A stretch of 19,740 nt of DNA from the NCBI GenBank assembly GCA_963724535.1, contig CAVRVD010000012.1, forward strand, positions 1 to 19,740, given 5' to 3'. Of the stretch, positions 14,526-19,740 are shown in pieces; within the stretch, counting starts at the first letter, position 1, and the number at the start of each line of letters is the position of its first letter. The position numbers and the translations under genes were made by a program. Source of the stretch: JADJPO01 sp963724535. GTDB lineage: Bacteria > Actinomycetota > Actinomycetes > Actinomycetales > Kineosporiaceae. The notes under the pieces are model-generated. The model worked only from the letters and a program-made list of their open reading frames with translations. It searched no databases and was not told where the DNA came from.

Positions 14526-14570
14526 GAGCGGTGCGCCCCCGGCTGCGTTCGGACCGGCGGCGCATCGCTC
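14526..14570. terminator. Strong bidirectional hairpin terminator between cysG and the GH13 gene
   Basis: GAGCGGTGCGCC (14526-14537) pairs along all 12 positions with GGCGCATCGCTC (14559-14570), with one G-U pair. A C-C mismatch and four more pairs (CCGG 14539-14542 with CCGG 14554-14557) extend the stem inward. It begins 9 nt after the cysG stop and ends 3 nt before the last codon of the convergent GH13 gene, and works in both orientations. There is no T-tract, as is common for actinobacterial terminators. Confidence 0.72.
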
Positions 14571-14573
14571 CGG

Positions 14574-16373
14574 TCAGCCGGCCAACCAGACGGCAGCGTC
14601 TGCGGGCAGCCGGCGGATGCGGTCCTGCTCGTCGAGGTCGACACTGGCCAACAGCACCTCGCCGTCCGGCAGCCGAACCGGCGCGGCACCGGTGTTGACC
14701 ACGCACACCACGCCGGTGCCCTCGCGACCACGACGGAAGGCCAAGACGTCCTCGCTCTGCAGGTCGCCGTCCAGCCACTGCACCGAGGCGGCGTCCCCGG
14801 CGCCGAGGACGCCGCGGGCGGCCAGCTCCCGGCGCAACCGCAGCGCCGTCCGGTAGAACGCCAGCATCGAGGCGGGGTCAGTCTGCTGGGCCTGCACCGA
14901 GAGGCCACCAGGACCTCCCCAGGAGCTCGGCTGCGGCAGCCAGCCCGGGACGGCGCCGAAGCCCAGCGACGGACCGTCGGTGGTCCAGGGCAACGGCACC
15001 CGGCAGCCGTCCCGCCCGCGTTCGGTGTGCCCGGAGCGGACCCAGGTCGGGTCCTGCAGCAGCGCCTCGGGGAGGTCCTCGACCTCCTCCAGGCCGAGCT
15101 CCTCGCCCTGGTACAGGTACACCCCGCCGGGCAGGGCCAGCTCCAGCAGCAGCGCGGCCCGGGCCCGGCGCCGGCCCAGCTCCAGGTCCGCGGTGCCATG
15201 GTCGTGGCCCTGCAGCGGGTCCGGCACCCGCCGGGCGTCGGGGCGACCCAACCGGGTGGCGTGCCGGATGATGTCGTGGTTGGACAGCACCCACATCACC
15301 GGTGCCCCCACCCGGTCGTGGGCGGCCAGGCTGGAGGTCACGGTCCGGCGCAGCGCCTCGGCCTCCCAGGGGGCCTGGACCACGTCGAAGTCGAACGCGG
15401 TGTGCATCTCGTCGCTGCGCAGGTAGGCGGCCAGACGGTCGGGGCCGGCCACCCAGGCCTCGGCGACGAAGACCTTCGGTGGGTCGTAGGAGTCGGCCAG
15501 GCGTCGCCAGGCCCGGTAGATCCCGTGCACGCCCGGACGGTCCCAGTGCGGGTGGTCGGGGCGGTCCACGGCGTCGAGCAGGCGAGGCTCGGTGTAGTCC
15601 AGGTGGGAGCGGCCGTCCAGGTCCGGCAGTGCGGGGTCCTTGACCAGACCGTGGGCCACGTCGATCCGGAACCCGTCGGCGCCGCGGTCGAACCAGAACC
15701 GCAGGATGTCCTCGAACTCGGCGCGGACGGCCTCGTCGTCCCAGTTCAGGTCCGGCTGCTTGGCGTCGAACAGGTGCAGGTACCACTCGCCGGGGGAGCC
15801 GTCCGGCTCAGTGATCCGGGTCCACGCCGAGCCACCGAACACCGACCGCCAATCGTTGGGCGGCCGGCCGCCGTCCGGGCCTCGACCAGGCCGGAAGTGG
15901 TAGCGGGCCCGTTCGGGCGAGCCCGCTCCGGCGGCCAGGGCAGCGACGAACCAGGCGTGCTCGTCGCTGGTGTGGTTGGGCACGATGTCGAGCAGCACCT
16001 TCAACCCGAGCGCGTGCGCCTCGTCGATCAGCGCCCGGGCGTCGGCCAGGGTGCCGAAGCCAGGGTCGATGTCGCGATAGTCCGACACGTCGTAGCCGGC
16101 GTCGGCCTGCGGCGAGGGGTACCACGGGTTGACCCACATCGCGTCCACGCCGAGGTCGGCCAGGTAGGGCAGGCGCGAGTGGATCCCGGCGACGTCGCCG
16201 AGCCCGTCGCCGTCGGCATCGGCGAAGCTGCGGATGTAGACCTGGTAGGTCACCGCCTGGCGCCACCAGGGCGTCGGCTCGGCGGGGCCGGCGGGGTCGG
16301 TGGTGGTGGTGGCTCGGTCGGCCGCCTCGATGGGGGACGGCCCGGACCCGAACGGCACAGCGGTGGACGACAC
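14574..16373 (-). CDS. GH13-family alpha-glucosidase (oligo-1,6-/alpha-glucosidase type)
   Basis: A 599-residue cytoplasmic glycoside hydrolase with the GH13 regions in order: WVNPWYPSPQADAGYDVSDY (80-99), region I DIVPNHT (129-135), region V QPDLN (206-210), region II GFRIDVAHG (234-242) with nucleophile Asp238, region III FVAEAW (302-307) with acid/base Glu305, and region IV LSNHD (363-367) with Asp367. The QPDLN form of region V is typical of the oligo-1,6-glucosidase/alpha-glucosidase group rather than true amylases, so the substrate is probably short malto- or isomalto-oligosaccharides, or trehalose/sucrose-like sugars. No signal peptide; the first 33 residues are low-complexity. No sugar transporter or regulator adjoins it. 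The GTG at 16373 has no ribosome-binding site but a TAGGCT hexamer 8 nt upstream, suggesting a leaderless mRNA. A GTG at residue 6 is an alternative start. Confidence 0.9.
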   Translation of the reverse strand: MSSTAVPFGSGPSPIEAADRATTTTDPAGPAEPTPWWRQAVTYQVYIRSFADADGDGLGDVAGIHSRLPYLADLGVDAMWVNPWYPSPQADAGYDVSDYRDIDPGFGTLADARALIDEAHALGLKVLLDIVPNHTSDEHAWFVAALAAGAGSPERARYHFRPGRGPDGGRPPNDWRSVFGGSAWTRITEPDGSPGEWYLHLFDAKQPDLNWDDEAVRAEFEDILRFWFDRGADGFRIDVAHGLVKDPALPDLDGRSHLDYTEPRLLDAVDRPDHPHWDRPGVHGIYRAWRRLADSYDPPKVFVAEAWVAGPDRLAAYLRSDEMHTAFDFDVVQAPWEAEALRRTVTSSLAAHDRVGAPVMWVLSNHDIIRHATRLGRPDARRVPDPLQGHDHGTADLELGRRRARAALLLELALPGGVYLYQGEELGLEEVEDLPEALLQDPTWVRSGHTERGRDGCRVPLPWTTDGPSLGFGAVPGWLPQPSSWGGPGGLSVQAQQTDPASMLAFYRTALRLRRELAARGVLGAGDAASVQWLDGDLQSEDVLAFRRGREGTGVVCVVNTGAAPVRLPDGEVLLASVDLDEQDRIRRLPADAAVWLAG

Positions 16374-16381
16374 GACCGAGA

Positions 16382-16387
16382 AGCCTA
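16382..16387 (-). promoter_or_regulatory. -10 hexamer TAGGCT of the GH13 gene (leaderless)
   Basis: TAGGCT on the minus strand ends 8 nt before the GTG at 16373, identical to the hexamer before the EEP gene at 180-185. It lies in the short gap just after the fumC stop codon (fumC, also minus, ends at 16405), so the GH13 gene probably has its own promoter rather than depending on fumC. Confidence 0.5.
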
Positions 16388-16404
16388 GCGAGGTGCCGTC
16401 CGGT

Positions 16405-17844
16405 TCAGCGGCCGGTCATCGACTCGACGTCCAACGCGGCGTCCAGCTGCTCGGCGGTCAGCTCACCTCGGTCGACGAGGCCGAGGTCCAACACTGCCTC
16501 CCGGACGGTCATCCCTTGCGCCACAGCGTGTTTCGCGATTCGGGCGGCTGCCTCATAGCCGATCAGCCGGTTCAGCGGGGTGACCACGGACGGCGAGGAC
16601 TCGGCATAGCGACGGCACCGCTCGGCGTCCGCGGTGAGACCGACGACACATCGGTCGGCCAGCAGCGTGGCGGCGGCGGCGAGGAGGTCGCAGGACTCCA
16701 ACAGGGCATGCGCGGTCACCGGCATCATCACGTTCAGCTCGAACGAACCGCTGGCCCCGGCCCAGGCCACGGTGGCGTCGTTGCCCACCACTCGGGCGCA
16801 GACCTGCAACACCGCCTCGGGGACCACCGGGTTGACCTTGCCCGGCATGATCGAGGAGCCCGGCTGCAGGTCGGGAAGGCGGAGCTCGCCCAGCCCGGTC
16901 ATCGGACCGGAGGCCTTCCAGCGCAGGTCGTTGCAGATCTTGGTGAGGCTGACCGCGATCGTGCGCAGCACCCCGGAGGTCTCCACCAGCCCGTCCCGCG
17001 CTCCCTGGGCCTCGAAGTGGTCGCGGGCCTCGGTGACCGGCAGCCCCGTGCGGCGGGCCAGCTCGGCCACCGCCCGGGCTGCGAAACCGTCGGGGGTGTT
17101 CAGCCCGGTGCCCACCGCGGTGCCGCCGAGCGGCACCTCTGCGAGCCGCGGCAGCGCGGCGTCCAACCGTTCGACGCCGCGGCGGACCTGCGCGGCGTAG
17201 CCGCCGAACTCCTGGCCGAGGGTGACCGGGGTGGCGTCCATCAGATGTGTGCGGCCTGCGGTCACCACATCGGCGAGTCGTTCGGCCTGGCCCTGCAGGG
17301 CCTCGGCCAGGTGCTCCAGGGCGGGTCGCAGGTCGGTGAGCACCGCGCGGGTGGCGGCCAGGTGGATCGCGGTGGGGAAGGCGTCGTTGCTCGACTGGGA
17401 GGCATTCACCTCGTCGTTGGGGTGGACTCGGCGACCCAACCGCCGGCCGGCCAGGTGCGCGACCACCTCGTTGGCGTTCATGTTCGAGGAGGTGCCCGAG
17501 CCGGTCTGGAACACGTCCACCGGGAAGTGGTCGTCGTACGTGCCGCCGGCCACCTCGTCAGCGGCGGTCTCGATCGCGATGGCGGTTTCGCCGTCCAGCA
17601 CGCCCAGCTCGGCGTTGACGACCGCGGCGGCCGCCTTGACCGCGCTCAGCGCCCAGATCATCGACCGGCCCAGCCGCAGCCCGCTCACCGTGAAGTTGTC
17701 CACCGCGCGCTGGGTCTGCGCGCCGAAGAGGGCCCCGGCCGGCACCTGGACCTGCCCCATCGTGTCGTGCTCGATGCGGACGGCGCCGGGCTGGTCGGTC
17801 GATGCTGGGTGGGGCGGGCCGGTCGCACGACTGTTGTTGCTCAT
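16405..17844 (-). CDS. fumC: Class II fumarate hydratase
   Basis: Hydrates fumarate to L-malate in the TCA cycle; the class II enzyme is an iron-independent homotetramer. The 479 residues carry the family motifs: GALFGAQTQRAVDNF (37-51), FQTGSGTSSNMNANEV (112-127), NDEVNASQSSNDAFPT (143-158), GRTHLMDATPVTLGQEF (197-213) with His200, and the signature GSSIMPGKVNP (329-339) with the catalytic Ser on the mobile loop. The ATG at 17844 is preferred because it leaves a short variable N-terminus before VRIEHDTMG (22-30). In-frame ATGs at 17871 and 17958 would add Pro/Arg-rich sequence overlapping the ettA promoter. No ribosome-binding site is seen. CAGCCT (17856-17851) sits 6 nt ahead of the ATG and differs from a -10 consensus at the first base only. 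It is divergent from ettA. Confidence 0.95.
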   Translation of the reverse strand: MSNNSRATGPPHPASTDQPGAVRIEHDTMGQVQVPAGALFGAQTQRAVDNFTVSGLRLGRSMIWALSAVKAAAAVVNAELGVLDGETAIAIETAADEVAGGTYDDHFPVDVFQTGSGTSSNMNANEVVAHLAGRRLGRRVHPNDEVNASQSSNDAFPTAIHLAATRAVLTDLRPALEHLAEALQGQAERLADVVTAGRTHLMDATPVTLGQEFGGYAAQVRRGVERLDAALPRLAEVPLGGTAVGTGLNTPDGFAARAVAELARRTGLPVTEARDHFEAQGARDGLVETSGVLRTIAVSLTKICNDLRWKASGPMTGLGELRLPDLQPGSSIMPGKVNPVVPEAVLQVCARVVGNDATVAWAGASGSFELNVMMPVTAHALLESCDLLAAAATLLADRCVVGLTADAERCRRYAESSPSVVTPLNRLIGYEAAARIAKHAVAQGMTVREAVLDLGLVDRGELTAEQLDAALDVESMTGR

Positions 17845-17931
17845 CGGTTCAGGCTGGCACGCTCGGCGCATCGGCGCCGGGTGAGCCGGCACCGGCGAGG
17901 TCACGATGTCGGAGCATCCCGCCACGGCGGA

Positions 17932-17937
17932 TAGCCT
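17932..17937 (+). promoter_or_regulatory. -10 hexamer TAGCCT of ettA (leaderless)
   Basis: TAGCCT ends 7 nt before the ATG at 17945, inside the block GGATAGCCTC, which also precedes the prsW-like gene. No Shine-Dalgarno sequence is present. The position excludes the upstream in-frame start at 17906. Confidence 0.55.
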
Positions 17938-17944
17938 CTCGGGC

Positions 17945-19621
17945 ATGGCGGAGTTCATCTACACCATGACGAAGGCCCGCAAGGCGGTCGGGGACAAGGT
18001 CATCCTCGACGACGTCACGATGGCCTTCTTCCCCGGTGCGAAGATCGGCATGGTCGGCCCGAACGGCGCCGGCAAGTCGACGATCCTGAGGATGATGGCC
18101 GGGTTGGACCACCCCTCCAACGGTGAGGCCCGGCTGTCGCCCGGGTACACGGTCGGCATCCTGCTCCAGGAGCCGCCGCTGAACGAGGACAAGACCGTGC
18201 TCGGCAACGTCGAGGAGGGCCTGGGCGAGATCAAGGTCAAGCTCGACCGGTTCAACGAGATCGCCGAGAAGATGGCCGTCGACTACTCCGACGAGCTGAT
18301 GGTCGAGATGGGCCGGCTCCAGGAGGACATCGACCACGCCGACGCCTGGGACCTCGATGCCCAGCTCGAGCAGGCCATGGACGCGCTGCGCTGCCCGCCA
18401 CCGGACGCCGACGTGACCGTGCTGTCCGGTGGTGAGCGCCGCCGGGTGGCGCTGTGCAAGTTGCTGCTCGCCAAGCCCGACCTGCTGCTGCTCGACGAAC
18501 CCACCAACCACCTGGACGCCGAGAGCGTGCAGTGGCTGGAGCAGCACCTGGCCGCCTACGCCGGCGCGGTCATCGCGGTCACCCACGACCGGTACTTCCT
18601 GGACAACGTGGCTCAGTGGATCGCCGAGGTCGACCGGGGCCGGCTCTACCCCTACGAGGGCAACTACTCCACCTACCTGGAGAAGAAGCAGGAGCGGCTG
18701 CAGGTGCAGGGCCGCAAGGACGCCAAGCTCGCCAAGCGGCTCGCCGACGAGCTTGCGTGGGTCCGGCAGAACGCCAAGGGCCGCCAGACCAAGTCCAAGG
18801 CGCGGCTGGCCCGCTACGAGGAGATGGCCGCCGAGGCCGAGCGGACCCGCAAGCTCGACTTCGACGAGATCCAGATCCCGCCCGGACCTCGGCTGGGCAA
18901 TATCGTCATCGAGGCGAAGGACCTGACCAAGGGCTTCGGTGACCGCGTGCTCATCGACGGTCTGTCGTTCTCGTTGCCGCGCAACGGGATCGTCGGCGTC
19001 ATCGGTCCGAACGGGGTCGGCAAGACCACCCTGTTCAAGACCATCGTCGGGCTCGAGCCGATCGACTCCGGCCAGCTCAAGGTGGGCGAGACGATCAAGA
19101 TCTCCTACGTCGACCAGGCCCGGGCCGGCCTCGACCCCAAGAAGACGGTCTGGGAGACGGTCTCCGACGGCCTGGACCACCTCAAGGTCGGCAACGTCGA
19201 GATGCCCTCGCGTGCCTACGTGTCGGCGTTCGGCTTCAAGGGTCCGGACCAGCAGAAGCCGGCCGGGGTGCTGTCCGGCGGCGAGCGCAACCGGCTGAAC
19301 CTGGCGCTGACCCTGAAGCAGGGCGGCAACCTGCTGCTGCTCGACGAGCCCTCCAACGACCTGGACGTCGAGACCCTCGGCTCGCTGGAGAACGCGCTGC
19401 TCGAGTTCCCCGGCTGCGCCGTGGTGATCTCCCACGACCGGTGGTTCCTGGACCGGGTGGCCACGCACATCCTCGCCTACGAGGGCGACGACCAGGACCC
19501 GGCCAAGTGGTTCTGGTTCGAGGGCAACTTCGCCGGCTACGAGGAGAACAAGGTGGCCCGGCTCGGGCCGGAGGCCGCCCGTCCGCACCGGGTCACCTAC
19601 CGCAAGCTCACCCGCGACTGA
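17945..19621 (+). CDS. ettA: Energy-dependent translational throttle protein EttA (ABC-F ATPase)
   Basis: A 558-residue soluble protein with two ABC domains and no membrane domain. In E. coli EttA binds the ribosomal E site and gates the first elongation step according to the ATP/ADP ratio. Domain 1: Walker A GPNGAGKST (38-46), a long insertion (about 90-145) that is the EttA 'arm' contacting L1, signature LSGGE (160-164), Walker B LLLLDEPTNHLD (180-191) and H-loop THDRYFLD (213-220). A charged helical linker (about 240-305, the P-site tRNA interaction motif region) follows. Domain 2: Walker A GPNGVGKTT (354-362), signature LSGGE (443-447), Walker B LLLLDEPSNDLD and SHDRWFLD. Both ATPase sites look intact. 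The start MAEFIYTM matches the EttA N-terminus. The gene has its own promoter and a hairpin behind it. Confidence 0.97.
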   Translation: MAEFIYTMTKARKAVGDKVILDDVTMAFFPGAKIGMVGPNGAGKSTILRMMAGLDHPSNGEARLSPGYTVGILLQEPPLNEDKTVLGNVEEGLGEIKVKLDRFNEIAEKMAVDYSDELMVEMGRLQEDIDHADAWDLDAQLEQAMDALRCPPPDADVTVLSGGERRRVALCKLLLAKPDLLLLDEPTNHLDAESVQWLEQHLAAYAGAVIAVTHDRYFLDNVAQWIAEVDRGRLYPYEGNYSTYLEKKQERLQVQGRKDAKLAKRLADELAWVRQNAKGRQTKSKARLARYEEMAAEAERTRKLDFDEIQIPPGPRLGNIVIEAKDLTKGFGDRVLIDGLSFSLPRNGIVGVIGPNGVGKTTLFKTIVGLEPIDSGQLKVGETIKISYVDQARAGLDPKKTVWETVSDGLDHLKVGNVEMPSRAYVSAFGFKGPDQQKPAGVLSGGERNRLNLALTLKQGGNLLLLDEPSNDLDVETLGSLENALLEFPGCAVVISHDRWFLDRVATHILAYEGDDQDPAKWFWFEGNFAGYEENKVARLGPEAARPHRVTYRKLTRD

Positions 19622-19658
19622 CCCTGCGTCAAGCGCGTCGGCCTGACGCACCGAGGGT
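19621..19658 (+). terminator. Hairpin after ettA
   Basis: GCGTCA (19626-19631) pairs with TGACGC (19644-19649) around a 12-nt loop. An outer helix ACCCT (19621-19625) with AGGGT (19654-19658) extends it, with a 4-nt bulge on the right. It starts at the last base of the ettA stop codon. There is no T-tract. Confidence 0.45.
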
Positions 19659-19691
19659 CCGGCCCGATCTGCACGCAAGGGTGAGGACACC

Positions 19692-19698
19692 AGGAGGG
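19692..19698 (+). promoter_or_regulatory. Ribosome-binding site of the next gene
   Basis: AGGAGGG is a near-perfect Shine-Dalgarno sequence, 34 nt after the ettA hairpin. It points to a plus-strand gene starting just before the window ends. Confidence 0.5.
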
Positions 19699-19709
19699 CA
19701 CGATCAGCG

Positions 19710-19740
19710 GTGAGGCACCGCTGGCGCGGATCCGGGCCGG
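19710..19740 (+). CDS. Possible 5' end of an unidentified gene, cut by the window edge
   Basis: The GTG at 19710 lies 11-13 nt after AGGAGGG and opens a frame to the window edge (MRHRWRGSGP). The spacing is longer than ideal. In another frame an ATC at 19703 sits 4-5 nt after the site and opens ISGEAPLARIRA, which looks more protein-like, but ATC is a very rare start. About ten codons are too few to identify the product. Confidence 0.2.
   Translation, partial: MRHRWRGSGP

Noticed and set aside
17849..19690. Minus-strand frame opposite ettA (613 codons)
   Set aside because: Repetitive Leu/Val/Asp/Gly shadow with no domain; EttA on the plus strand is conserved end to end.

Overview
The window is a chromosomal segment of a high-GC Gram-positive bacterium (Actinomycetota). 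The support is a very GC-rich base composition, frequent GTG starts, hairpins without T-tracts, and an actinobacterial gene repertoire: DEDDh oligoribonuclease, PPDK, EttA, an SsbB-like SSB and paired dynamin-like GTPases. I cannot name the genus. I see no transposase, integrase, phage gene, CRISPR array or restriction system. It reads as core chromosome and is almost fully coding.

Layout, left to right. A truncated tRNA-Lys(CTT) on the minus strand (1-53) is followed by an endonuclease/exonuclease/phosphatase-fold protein (+, 192-1211). Converging on it is pyruvate phosphate dikinase ppdK (-, 1284-3995). Next come tRNA-His(GTG) (-) and oligoribonuclease orn (-). Divergent from orn is a PrsW-type intramembrane protease (+), followed by tRNA-Arg(TCT) (-). 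A plus-strand run then covers 6815-14516: two overlapping-function dynamin-like GTPases, a single-stranded DNA-binding protein, and a translationally coupled cobD-cobT-cysG block for cobalamin and siroheme. A strong 12-bp hairpin at 14526-14570 separates cysG from a convergent GH13 alpha-glucosidase-type gene (-, 14574-16373). Class II fumarase fumC (-) and the ABC-F protein ettA (+) are divergent from each other. The window ends at the ribosome-binding site of an unidentified next gene.

How the genes work together. ppdK, fumC and the GH13 enzyme belong to central carbon and glycan metabolism. orn (nanoRNA turnover), ettA (translation under low energy) and three tRNA genes belong to RNA metabolism and translation. 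cobD, cobT and cysG supply corrin and siroheme steps. The two GTPases plus SSB look like a cell-division or chromosome-segregation module, by analogy with Streptomyces DynA/DynB and SsbB.

I found no clearly undescribed system. The strongest non-obvious pattern is regulatory. Five genes that lack a Shine-Dalgarno sequence (EEP gene, orn, prsW-like, GH13, ettA) each carry a TANNNT -10 hexamer ending 6-9 nt before the start codon, which is the geometry of leaderless transcripts. This pattern also revises the start of orn and supports the chosen start of ettA.
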